A DNA stretch of 64,000 nt from positions 51,254 through 115,253 of the forward strand of contig CAVPDA010000020.1 of the NCBI GenBank assembly GCA_963702495.1, given 5' to 3'. Source of the DNA: CAVPDA01 sp963702495 (GTDB lineage Bacteria > Pseudomonadota > Gammaproteobacteria > Burkholderiales > Rhodocyclaceae). Every line of letters starts with the position of its first letter. The first letter of the stretch is position 1. Below, in pieces: positions 17,355 to 24,688 of this stretch. The position numbers and the translations under genes were made by a program. Below the pieces are notes generated by a model. That model made no database searches and was not told the origin of the DNA. It saw only the letters and a program-made list of their open reading frames with translations.

Positions 17355-17393
17355 GGTTCCCACGATTGACCGGCGCGACCGGCTCGGGGAACC
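17355..17393 (-). promoter_or_regulatory. inverted repeat in the metK leader
   Basis: Reading toward metK, GGTTCCC and GGGAACC form a perfect 7-base stem around a 25-base, GC-rich loop that itself holds CCGG repeats. It ends 18 bases before the metK ATG, so it could hide or expose the ribosome binding region. I do not recognise a known SAM or SAH riboswitch in it. It may simply be a stable leader hairpin. Confidence 0.35.
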
Positions 17394-17537
17394 AAGAGCA
17401 GGAGACGCTTTAGCAGTACTTTTTCGACCTCTCCGCCCTGCAAGTTGTCTTTAACTCGGCGGAGCCGCGATTCTAATTCGTCCCCGCTGCCGGGTCAAAG
17501 GGCCTTTTCCTACATCTCGTTCGCCAATTCCTGCACC

Positions 17538-18422
17538 GTGGATTCTCCCGCCCTCCCCGCCTTTCGTCTGCTGGCGCGCCTGCCGCTGCGGCTGCTGCAT
17601 CTGGTCGGCGGCGCCTTGGGCTGGCTGATCTACGGCTTGTCCGCACGTTACCGCGCCCAGTTGCGCCGCAACTTGAGTCTCGCCTTTCCCGACCCGTCCC
17701 TGACCCTGCGTCTGGAGGCGGCGGCACAAGCTGGTCGCGCGGCCCTGGAAACCCTGCAGATCTTTCTTCAGCCGCAGGAGCAACTGCTACCCCTGATTCG
17801 CGAGGTGCAGGGATGGGAGGCAGTGGAGGCGGCGCGCGCCGACGGACGGGGCATTCTCTTTATCTCGCCCCACCTCGGTTCGTTCGAGATCTTCGGACCG
17901 TTCTTCCTCGGCCGGGTTCCCGTCACGGCGCTTTACCGACCGCACAAGAGCCCGGCGCTGCAGAACCTTATCGAAGGCGGCCGCGGCCGCTACGCAACGC
18001 TGGCGCCGGCCGACCGGCGCGGCGTCCGCATCCTGCTCGCCGCGCTGAAGCGACGGGAAACCGTTTTCTTGCTCCCGGATCAGGTGCCGGCGCAAGGGGA
18101 GGGGCAGTGGCAGCCATTCTTCGGCCGTCCCGCCTATACCATGACCCTGGCGGCGCGTCTGACCGAAATGCCCCAGGTCGAGCCCTTCATGGTGTGCGGG
18201 GAGCGCCTGCCCGGCGGCGCCGGTTTCCGGCTGCATTTTCTCGCGCCCGACCCGCCGCTGGAGGGGACCACCGCGGCGCGCACGCTGGCCATCAACCGCA
18301 ACGTGGAAAACCTGATCCGGTGCTGTCCCAGCCAATACCTGTGGGGCTACAACCGGTACAAGGTGCCTTCCGGCGTCGAACCGCCGCCGCAGATGCCGGC
18401 GCCGGAGGCCGAGGCGAAATGA
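17538..18422 (+). CDS. lpxL: LpxL/HtrB-family lipid A acyltransferase
   Basis: Inner-membrane enzyme adding a secondary acyl chain to the lipid A precursor. From GTG 17538 it has 294 residues with an N-terminal hydrophobic anchor (LLARLPLRLLHLVGGALGWLIYG) and the acyltransferase motif HLGSFE (H112, E117; the HX4D/E type). A later RGVRILLAALKRRETVFLLPDQ segment is typical. The frame is open upstream to 17445, but that part lacks family features. It ends in an ATGA overlap with a second acyltransferase, so the two are co-translated. It is divergent from metK, a frequent arrangement in betaproteobacteria. Confidence 0.88.
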   Translation: MDSPALPAFRLLARLPLRLLHLVGGALGWLIYGLSARYRAQLRRNLSLAFPDPSLTLRLEAAAQAGRAALETLQIFLQPQEQLLPLIREVQGWEAVEAARADGRGILFISPHLGSFEIFGPFFLGRVPVTALYRPHKSPALQNLIEGGRGRYATLAPADRRGVRILLAALKRRETVFLLPDQVPAQGEGQWQPFFGRPAYTMTLAARLTEMPQVEPFMVCGERLPGGAGFRLHFLAPDPPLEGTTAARTLAINRNVENLIRCCPSQYLWGYNRYKVPSGVEPPPQMPAPEAEAK

Positions 18423-19270
18423 CCCGGTTCGGTGTCGGACTGCTCTGGCTGCTGCACCTGCTGCCGCTGCCACTGCTGGCGGCGCTCGGCAGCGGTCTGG
18501 GCAGGCTGTTCTTCCTTCTCGGGCGGGAGCGGCGCAACGTGGTGCTGACCAACCTGCGGCTGTGCTTTCCGCAGATGGACGCTGAGGAGCGGGAGCGCCT
18601 GGCGCGGCGCCACCTCCAGGCGGTGGGGCGCAGCATGCTGGAGCGCAGCCTGTGCTGGTGGGCCTCCGCGCAGCGCCTGCGCCGCCTGGCGCGCATCGAG
18701 GGACTGGAGCGGCTGCGCGCTCTCGAAGGTAGGCCGCTTATCCTGCTGGTTCCGCACTTCGTCGGTCTCGACATGTGCGCGATACGACTGGCGCTGGAGA
18801 TCAACGCCGCCAGCATCTATGCCAACCAGAAGAATCCGGTCATCAATGAACTGCTCTACCGCGGCCGCACCCGCTTCGGCGACCAGTTCGTCATCTCGCG
18901 GCAGGAAGGCATGCGCCCGATCGTCAAGGCGCTGCGCGCCGGGCGGGCTCTCTACTACCTTCCGGACATGGACTACGGTCCGCGCGACGCCATCTTCGTG
19001 CCCTTCTTCGGCGTCGCCACGGCGACGATTCCCGGCGTGTCGCGGCTGGCGCGCCTCACCGGCGCCCGCGTGCTGCCGTGCATCGCCCGCATGCTGCCGG
19101 GCGGCGGCGGCTATGTGCTGGAAATCGACGAGCCCTGGTCCGACTTTCCCGGTGCCAGCATCGAAGAGGACACCCGGCTCATGAACGCGTACATCGAACG
19201 CCGCGTGCTGCAGATGCCGGAGCAGTACTACTGGGTGCACAAGCGCTTCAAGACGCGTTCCACCCGGTGA
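18419..19270 (+). CDS. second LpxL/LpxM-family acyltransferase
   Basis: 283 residues; starts within the stop of the first acyltransferase (ATGA). It has an N-terminal hydrophobic segment, the CFP..DAEERERLARRHLQAVGRSMLE helix block, and HFVGLD (H113, D118) as the HX4D catalytic motif. The segment LRAGRALYYLPDMDYGPRDAIFVPFFGV fits lipid A acyltransferases. The two copies probably add different acyl chains or act on different positions; which is LpxL and which LpxM-like cannot be told from sequence alone. Confidence 0.88.
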   Translation: MTRFGVGLLWLLHLLPLPLLAALGSGLGRLFFLLGRERRNVVLTNLRLCFPQMDAEERERLARRHLQAVGRSMLERSLCWWASAQRLRRLARIEGLERLRALEGRPLILLVPHFVGLDMCAIRLALEINAASIYANQKNPVINELLYRGRTRFGDQFVISRQEGMRPIVKALRAGRALYYLPDMDYGPRDAIFVPFFGVATATIPGVSRLARLTGARVLPCIARMLPGGGGYVLEIDEPWSDFPGASIEEDTRLMNAYIERRVLQMPEQYYWVHKRFKTRSTR

Positions 19271-19327
19271 GCCGCGGATCTACTGACGGGAACGGCGCGG
19301 CCTGGGGCGCCGCCGACGTTCCGGGCC

Positions 19328-19448
19328 GTAGGGCGCGCCGTGCGCGCCATTCAACGAACGGCGGGCGCGGCCCGCCCTACGAGTTTCAGTTGGAGATCGA
19401 CAGCGGGTAGGGTGCGCCGTGCGCACGGATCCAACGTACGGCGCACGC
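19328..19448. repeat. two GTAGGG-type palindromic repeats in tandem
   Basis: The 270-base gap after the acyltransferase pair holds two diverged copies of the repeat seen at 16080. Copy one (19328-19380) keeps the left arm exactly and has a mutated right arm. Copy two (19407-19448) has GTAGGGTGCGCCGTGCGCAC and a shortened right arm ACGGCGCAC. Both keep a TCAACGA/TCCAACG-like loop. No gene is seen here. Confidence 0.75.
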
Positions 19449-19540
19449 TTGCGACTGTCTCGGGTGGGCGGCGGGCGTGAGGGACTGCGCACGCTATGCT
19501 GCGCCGCCGACGTACCCGCCCTTTGAGGTAACATTGCGCC

Positions 19541-19954
19541 ATGTTCAAGAACCCCGAGATCGATCAGATCGCCCGCCTGCTGCGGGAAATCAAGACCATC
19601 GCCATGGTCGGGCTGTCGCCCAAGGAGAATCGCCCCAGCCACCGCGTCGCGCGCGGCATGCAGGGCTTCGGCTACCGCATCGTCCCGGTGCGGCCGGCGG
19701 TTGCGGAAGTCCTCGGCGAGAAGGCCTATCCCAATCTCGCCGCGGTGCCCCATGCCGTGGACCTGGTGGATGTGTTCCGCGCCCCGGAGCACGTGGACGA
19801 GATCGTGGACGAATGCATCCGCCTCGGCGTCAAGCGCCTCTGGCTGCAGGACGGGGTGGTCAATGAGCCGGCGGCGCAGCGCGCGGTGGCGGCCGGTATC
19901 ACGGTAGTGATGGACCGCTGCATCTGGCGCGACTGCATGGCTCTCTGCACTTGA
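19541..19954 (+). CDS. CoA-binding (YccU-like) protein
   Basis: 137-residue Rossmann-fold protein of the CoA-binding domain family (succinyl-CoA-synthetase-like). Visible are IAMVGLSPKENRPSHRVARGMQ (nucleotide loop), the VDLVDVFRAPEHVDEIVDE strand-helix, and WLQDGVVNEPAAQRAVAAGI near the C-terminus. Members bind CoA, but their physiological role is unclear. It precedes dapF by 28 bases on the same strand, so a shared transcript is likely. Confidence 0.88.
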   Translation: MFKNPEIDQIARLLREIKTIAMVGLSPKENRPSHRVARGMQGFGYRIVPVRPAVAEVLGEKAYPNLAAVPHAVDLVDVFRAPEHVDEIVDECIRLGVKRLWLQDGVVNEPAAQRAVAAGITVVMDRCIWRDCMALCT

Positions 19955-19982
19955 TTCTTCCAGTGCCAGGGGGCGATCCGTC

Positions 19983-20813
19983 ATGATGCTGCGCTTCACC
20001 AAGATGCACGGCCTGGGCAACGATTTCGTCGTCATCGACGCCATCAACCAGAACGTGGACCTGTCGCGGGAGCAGGCGAAATTCCTCGCCGACCGGCACT
20101 TCGGCGTCGGCTGCGACCAGATCCTCGTGGTCGAGCCTCCGACCCAGCCCGGCGTCGATTTCCGCTACCGCATCTTCAACAGCGACGGCGGCGAGGTGGA
20201 GCAGTGCGGCAACGGCGCGCGCTGCTTCGTGCAGTTCGTGCACGAGCGCGGTCTCGCGCTGAAGCGCGAGCTCCGGGTCGAGACGCGCGGCGGCATCATC
20301 GTGCCGCGCCGGGAAGACGACGGCGAGGTCACGGTCGTCATGGGCGTGCCGCGCTTCAAGCCGTCCGAACTGCCCTTCCTGACCGAGAGCGAGGCGCTGG
20401 TGCAGCCGCTGGAGGTGGACGGCGAGACTGCGTACATCACCGCGCTCTCCATGGGCAACCCGCACGCGGTGCAGGTGGTGGCAGACGTCGACGCGGCGCC
20501 CGTCACGACGCAGGGCGCCGCCATCGAACGCCACCCGCGCTTTCCTAATCGGGTCAATGCCGGCTATCTGCAGGTGCTCAACCCCCAGCACATCCGGCTG
20601 CGGGTATACGAGCGCGGCGCCGGCGAGACGCTGTCCTGCGGCACCGGTGCCTGTGCCGCGGCGGTGGCAGGCATTCTGCGCGGCCTGCTGGTCTCGCCGG
20701 TACGCGTCACAACCCCGGGCGGGGATTTGCGCATTGCCTGGGATGGGGCCGGAAAACCGGTCATGTTGACCGGTCCGGCGACCACCGTTTACCACGGCGA
20801 GATTGAAATCTGA
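19983..20813 (+). CDS. dapF: diaminopimelate epimerase
   Basis: Converts LL- to meso-diaminopimelate for lysine and peptidoglycan. The 276 residues have the N-terminal FTKMHGLGNDFVVID and the two catalytic cysteines: C75 in EQCGNGARC and C219 in LSCGTGAC. There are two consecutive ATG codons; the second (19986) is equally possible. GGGGGCGATCCGTC upstream gives a modest ribosome binding site. The next pathway enzyme, lysA, lies at 36.5 kb. The dapF-DUF484-xerC order is conserved in many proteobacteria. Confidence 0.97.
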   Translation: MMLRFTKMHGLGNDFVVIDAINQNVDLSREQAKFLADRHFGVGCDQILVVEPPTQPGVDFRYRIFNSDGGEVEQCGNGARCFVQFVHERGLALKRELRVETRGGIIVPRREDDGEVTVVMGVPRFKPSELPFLTESEALVQPLEVDGETAYITALSMGNPHAVQVVADVDAAPVTTQGAAIERHPRFPNRVNAGYLQVLNPQHIRLRVYERGAGETLSCGTGACAAAVAGILRGLLVSPVRVTTPGGDLRIAWDGAGKPVMLTGPATTVYHGEIEI

Positions 20814-20912
20814 GCCACCACCGATTGCCCGGATGCCCGTGCTGGCGACGCATCGCCCCCGATACGGCAGCCGATCCGCGCCAATCGTGACTCATCGATC
20901 TGAGGACACTGC

Positions 20913-21563
20913 ATGAAAGCTGACGACGTCGCGCGCTATCTCCAGGATACGCCGCAGTTCTTCGAGGACTACGCGGAGCTGCTGTCCCACGTGGTCATCC
21001 CGCATCCCCACGGCGGGCGCGCCATCTCCATCACGGAGCGCCAGATCCTCGCGCTGCGGGAGAAGTCGAAGCAGTTCGAGACCAAGCTGGCGGAGCTGAT
21101 CCGCTTCGGCGAGGAGAACGACGCCATCGGCGAGAAAGTGCATCGGCTCGCCGTGGCCCTGACTCTGGCCAACGATTCCGCCACCATCCTGCTTGTGCTG
21201 CATTCCCATCTGGTCGAGGACTTCGCCGTGCCCCACGTGGCGATGCGCCTGTGGGACATGGCGAAGACCGGCGATGGTCCGGAGTTCCGGTCAGTCGGCG
21301 AGACGGCGCGCAGCGTGGCCTCCGGCCTGACGCATCCCTATTGCGGCGCGAGCCAGGGCTTCGAGATGGTGCAATGGTGCGGCGAGGCCGCCGAGCAACT
21401 GCGCTCGCTAGCCCTGGTGCCGCTGCGCGACGGGGACAGGACCATCGGCCTGCTGGTGCTGGCGAGCGAGGATGCGCAGCGCTTTTATCCGGAGATGGGC
21501 ACCATCTTCCTCACCCGCATCGGCGAACTGGCCAGTGCCGCCCTGAAGCGCACTCTCGGCTGA
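20913..21563 (+). CDS. DUF484 family protein
   Basis: 216-residue cytoplasmic protein. The N-terminus (DVARYLQDTPQFFEDYAELL, then VIPHPHGGRAISITERQ) is the family hallmark, followed by a coiled-coil and a GAF-like domain ending in RFYPEMGTIFLTRIGELASAAL. Its function is not established. It lies between dapF and xerC, overlapping neither, in a strongly conserved order; co-expression with xerC is likely since xerC begins 2 bases after its stop. Confidence 0.93.
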   Translation: MKADDVARYLQDTPQFFEDYAELLSHVVIPHPHGGRAISITERQILALREKSKQFETKLAELIRFGEENDAIGEKVHRLAVALTLANDSATILLVLHSHLVEDFAVPHVAMRLWDMAKTGDGPEFRSVGETARSVASGLTHPYCGASQGFEMVQWCGEAAEQLRSLALVPLRDGDRTIGLLVLASEDAQRFYPEMGTIFLTRIGELASAALKRTLG

Positions 21564-21565
21564 GC

Positions 21566-22492
21566 ATGGAGCCGCCGCGCGCATCGGCAGCCGCGCTGGC
21601 AGGCGATGCGGCACGTGATGCGGCGCAGGCCTATCTCGACGAATTGAAGCACCAGCGCCGGGTCAGCGATCACACCGTCGTCAACTACCGGCGCGACATC
21701 GAGCAGTTGCTGGCCCTGAGCGGCGAACGCGCGTTGGATGCGCTGGCGAGCCAGGATATCCGCCGCTTCATCGGCCAGTTGCATGGGCGCGGCCTTTCCG
21801 GACGCTCCATCGCGCGCACGCTGTCGGCCTGGCGCGGCTTCTACCGCTGGCTGGCGCGTCATCGCGGCATAACGGCCAACCCTTGTCATACCCTGCGCGC
21901 GCCGAAGAGCAGGAAGTCGCTGCCGGCGGCGCTCTCGCCTGATCAGGCGCAGCGCCTGCTCGACGGCGAGCCCGCCGATCTGCTCGAACTGCGCGATAAG
22001 GCGATGTTCGAGCTGTTCTATTCATCGGGACTGCGGCTGGCGGAGCTGGCGGCGATCGACGTGGAGGGCGGGCTCGATCTGGCGCAGCAGCAGGTGCAGG
22101 TCACCGGCAAGCGGCGCAAGACGCGGACCGTTCCGGTGGGCGCCGCGGCGCGGGCGGCGCTGGCGGCGTGGCTGGCGCGGCGCGCCGAACTGGCGGCACC
22201 GCAGGAACCGGGTCTGTTCGTCAGCCGGCGCGGCGGCCGCCTCTCGCGGCGCATGATTCAGGCCCGGCTCGACCGCTGGGCGAAGAAGCAGGGCCTCGGC
22301 GCCCGTGTGCATCCCCATCTGCTGCGTCATTCCTTCGCGTCGCATGTGCTGCAATCGAGCGGCGACCTGCGGGCGGTTCAGGAGATGCTGGGCCACGCCA
22401 GCATCAGCACGACCCAGGTGTACACGCACCTCGACTTCCAACACTTGGCCAAGGTCTATGACGCAGCCCATCCGCGGGCCAAGAAGAAGTAG
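21566..22492 (+). CDS. xerC: tyrosine recombinase XerC
   Basis: Site-specific recombinase that resolves chromosome dimers with XerD at dif. The 308 residues have a SAM-like N-terminal core-binding domain (YLDELKHQRRVSDHTVVNYRRD) and a catalytic domain with R157, K182, H251, R254, H277 and nucleophile Y286 (the HPHLLRHSFASH and GHASISTTQVYTH motifs). The frame is open far upstream inside DUF484; the ATG at 21566 right after that gene's stop is the sensible start. It belongs to the housekeeping Xer pair, not a phage integrase: no att site or cargo is present. Confidence 0.96.
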   Translation: MEPPRASAAALAGDAARDAAQAYLDELKHQRRVSDHTVVNYRRDIEQLLALSGERALDALASQDIRRFIGQLHGRGLSGRSIARTLSAWRGFYRWLARHRGITANPCHTLRAPKSRKSLPAALSPDQAQRLLDGEPADLLELRDKAMFELFYSSGLRLAELAAIDVEGGLDLAQQQVQVTGKRRKTRTVPVGAAARAALAAWLARRAELAAPQEPGLFVSRRGGRLSRRMIQARLDRWAKKQGLGARVHPHLLRHSFASHVLQSSGDLRAVQEMLGHASISTTQVYTHLDFQHLAKVYDAAHPRAKKK

Positions 22493-22558
22493 CGTCGATT
22501 TGCCTGCCTTCCCCCCGCGCGCCCATCGCCGGAAGGCGCGACCGGATGGATCTCCGCC

Positions 22559-23764
22559 ATGACGGCTCGACTGGTGCTCAACGCCGGCAAGGAACGCTCG
22601 CTGTTCCGCCGCCATCCCTGGATCTTCGCCGGCGCGGTGGAGCGGCTGCAGGGTGCGGCCCGTCCCGGCGACACGGTGGAGGTGGTTTCCAGCAAGGGCG
22701 AGGTCCTGGCGAAGGCGGCGTTCAGCCCGAGTTCCCAGATCCGCGCCCGCGTCTGGTCCTTCGAGCCGGAGGAGACTATCGATGACGCCTTTTTCAAGCG
22801 CCGCGTCGCGGCGGCGGTGGCGCGGCGCCAGTCCCTGCCCGAACTGCGCAGCGCGTTCGGACCGCTGGGCGGGCTGCGTCTGATCCACGGTGAATCGGAC
22901 GGCCTGCCCGGCGTCATTGCCGACCGCTACGGCGACACGGTGGTGCTGCAACTGACCTCGGCCGGCGCCGAAAAGTGGCGCAAGGCCATCGTCGGCGCGC
23001 TGGTCAAGGCAACCTCCTGCGCCCGCATCTACGAGCGCTCCGACTCCGACGTGCGCTCCCTCGAAGGACTGGACGCCCGCACCGGCTGGCTGCACGGCGA
23101 GCCTTGTGCTTCCCTGCCTCTGATCGAGGAAGACGGCATCCAAATCGAGGTGGACATCGTCGCCGGTCACAAGACCGGCTTCTACCTGGATCAGCGCGAC
23201 AACCGGCATCTCTGCCGCCATCTGGCGCAGGGCAGATCGGTGCTCAACTGCTTCTGCTACACCGGCGCCTTTTCGTTGCAGGCGCTGGCCGGCGGCGCGG
23301 CAACCCTGCTCTCGATCGACAGCTCCGCCGCGGCCCTGGCCCAGGCGCAGCGCAACCTTTCCCTCAATCCGCAACTGCCGGCGCAGCGCGCGCAATGGCG
23401 CGAGGCGGATGTGTTTGCCGCCCTGCGCGAGCTGAAGGCGGCTGGCAGCCGCTTCGACCTGATCGTCCTCGATCCGCCCAAGTTCGCGCCTTCCGCCGCC
23501 CATGCCGAGCGCGCGGCGCGCGCCTACAAGGACATCAATCTGTTCGGTTTCCGCCTGCTCAATCCGGGCGGGCTGCTCCTGACCTACTCCTGTTCCGGCG
23601 GCATCGGCATCGAACTGTTTCAGAAGATCGTCGCCGGTGCCGCCAGCGACGCCGGAGTGGACGCTCGCATCCTGCGCCGTCTCGGCGCGGCGCCGGATCA
23701 CCCGGTCGCGCTGGCCTTCCCGGAAGGGGAATATCTCAAGGGACTGGTGTGCCAGGTCGCATGA
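22559..23764 (+). CDS. rlmI: RlmI-type 23S rRNA (cytosine-C5) methyltransferase
   Basis: SAM-dependent methyltransferase that in E. coli methylates C1962 of 23S rRNA. The 401 residues have an N-terminal PUA domain (LVLNAGKERSLFRRHPWIFAGAV), an internal DGLPGVIADRYGD segment, the substrate-side GFYLDQRDNR motif, and a Rossmann methyltransferase with LNCFCYTGAFSL, LDPPKFAPS and LLLTYSCSGGI. The catalytic Cys is in YSCS. The ATG at 22559 has a CTCCGCC stretch rather than a clear ribosome binding site. Confidence 0.9.
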   Translation: MTARLVLNAGKERSLFRRHPWIFAGAVERLQGAARPGDTVEVVSSKGEVLAKAAFSPSSQIRARVWSFEPEETIDDAFFKRRVAAAVARRQSLPELRSAFGPLGGLRLIHGESDGLPGVIADRYGDTVVLQLTSAGAEKWRKAIVGALVKATSCARIYERSDSDVRSLEGLDARTGWLHGEPCASLPLIEEDGIQIEVDIVAGHKTGFYLDQRDNRHLCRHLAQGRSVLNCFCYTGAFSLQALAGGAATLLSIDSSAAALAQAQRNLSLNPQLPAQRAQWREADVFAALRELKAAGSRFDLIVLDPPKFAPSAAHAERAARAYKDINLFGFRLLNPGGLLLTYSCSGGIGIELFQKIVAGAASDAGVDARILRRLGAAPDHPVALAFPEGEYLKGLVCQVA

Positions 23765-23796
23765 ATCGCGGCGCCGCAGACGCAACACTGTGGCAA

Positions 23797-23813
23797 ATGC
23801 AACAGAGTTGCAT
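23797..23813. promoter_or_regulatory. palindromic operator candidate for the zinc operon
   Basis: ATGCAAC-AGA-GTTGCAT is a perfect 7-base inverted repeat 30 bases before the Fur/Zur start. The right arm supplies TTGCAT (23808-23813) as a -35 hexamer, with TTAACT at 23831-23836 as -10 after 17 bases. Repressor binding here would block polymerase. This fits autoregulation by the Fur/Zur protein. The sequence is not the usual AT-rich Zur box, so the regulator is inferred. Confidence 0.5.
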
Positions 23814-23843
23814 GAACGGACGGGTTGTGATTAACTGCCTCGC

Positions 23844-24278
23844 GTGAAGCAGCACATTCCAACGCCTTCGGCGACGATCCAGACCATCCGCGCCGCCGGT
23901 GCGCGCGCCACCCCGGCGCGCGTGCGGGTGCTGGATCTGCTGCGCGGCGCCAGCCGGGCGCTCAGCCATCAGGACATCGAACTTTCCCTCGGCGCTGCGC
24001 TGCTCGACCGGGTCACGCTCTACCGGGTGCTGGACTGGCTGGTGGAGGCGGGGCTCGCCCACAAGAGCGTGGATGCGCGGCGCGTGTCCCGCTTCAGCGC
24101 GGCGGAGGTGCGGGCGCATCACGAGTCCCATGCCCACTTCCGCTGCGACACCTGCGGCCGCGTGTTCTGCCTCGACTCGGTGCAGCCGGCGATCCCGCGC
24201 GTTCCCCGCGGTTTCCGCGTCGGCCAGGTTGACCTGTCGGTGCGTGGCGAGTGCGCCCAATGCGCGCAGGGAGAATAG
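23844..24278 (+). CDS. zur: Fur-family regulator, probably Zur
   Basis: Metal-sensing repressor. The 144 residues have the winged-helix N-terminus (ATPARVRVLDLL, SHQDIE, RVTLYRVLDWLVEAGL) and a C-terminal domain with HHESHAHFRCDTCGRVFCLD and a final CAQCAQ pair, giving the structural zinc CxxC sites. Its position at the head of the zinc ABC operon argues for Zur over Fur. It starts at GTG 23844. The likely -10 box ends only 8 bases before it, so the message may be leaderless. Confidence 0.85.
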   Translation: MKQHIPTPSATIQTIRAAGARATPARVRVLDLLRGASRALSHQDIELSLGAALLDRVTLYRVLDWLVEAGLAHKSVDARRVSRFSAAEVRAHHESHAHFRCDTCGRVFCLDSVQPAIPRVPRGFRVGQVDLSVRGECAQCAQGE

Positions 24279-24280
24279 GC

Positions 24281-24616
24281 GTGGGCCGGCATCGCCAGAT
24301 CGCGTGGCTGGTCGCGTTCTGCCTGCTGCTGGCGCAGCAGGCCGGCTTCGCCCACGCCTACAGCCATTCCATCGGCAGCCCCGGGAACGTCGTCGCCGAA
24401 ATCGACGGCATGGATCGAGACCAGGCCGATGGCTTGCTTTCCCATCCCTGTCCGGAATGCCTGGCGTTCGCCGCTTGCCATTCCTTCCTCTGCGCCGCCG
24501 ACGCGCTTCCCGGCGGCACCGCGGCGTTGCCTGGCGTCGCCCTGCGCACCGCGACGCTCTCCGCGTCGATGCGGCGCGAAGGCTGCCGCACCCGCGCTCC
24601 CCCCGCCTGCGCCTGA
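24281..24616 (+). CDS. small exported Cys/His-rich protein (DUF2946-like)
   Basis: 111 residues from GTG 24281, with GGGAG just upstream; it begins 3 bases after the zur stop. There is an N-terminal signal or membrane segment (IAWLVAFCLLLAQQAGFAHA), then a potential metal-binding part: HAYSHSIG, SHPCPECLAFAACHSFLC. Similar small proteins with an H/C cluster occur in proteobacterial metal operons, often as DUF2946. Role in zinc handling is inferred from the neighbours. Confidence 0.7.
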   Translation: MGRHRQIAWLVAFCLLLAQQAGFAHAYSHSIGSPGNVVAEIDGMDRDQADGLLSHPCPECLAFAACHSFLCAADALPGGTAALPGVALRTATLSASMRREGCRTRAPPACA

Positions 24617-24688
24617 AACCGGAAGTCTGCCGCGGCCGCCGACGATGACGGCCGCGTTCCACGCTTCGCTTCACTTCGGGGGAAGACC

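Noticed and set aside
17338..17445. Known SAM or SAH riboswitch before metK
   Set aside because: Only a simple inverted repeat is visible; no conserved core of those classes was recognised.
9713..19448. CRISPR-like array from the recurring GC repeats
   Set aside because: The units are palindromic, scattered over kilobases and lack regular spacers or cas genes.
21566..22492. Phage integrase or mobile element at xerC
   Set aside because: dapF-DUF484-xerC order is the housekeeping arrangement and no att sites or cargo genes are seen.
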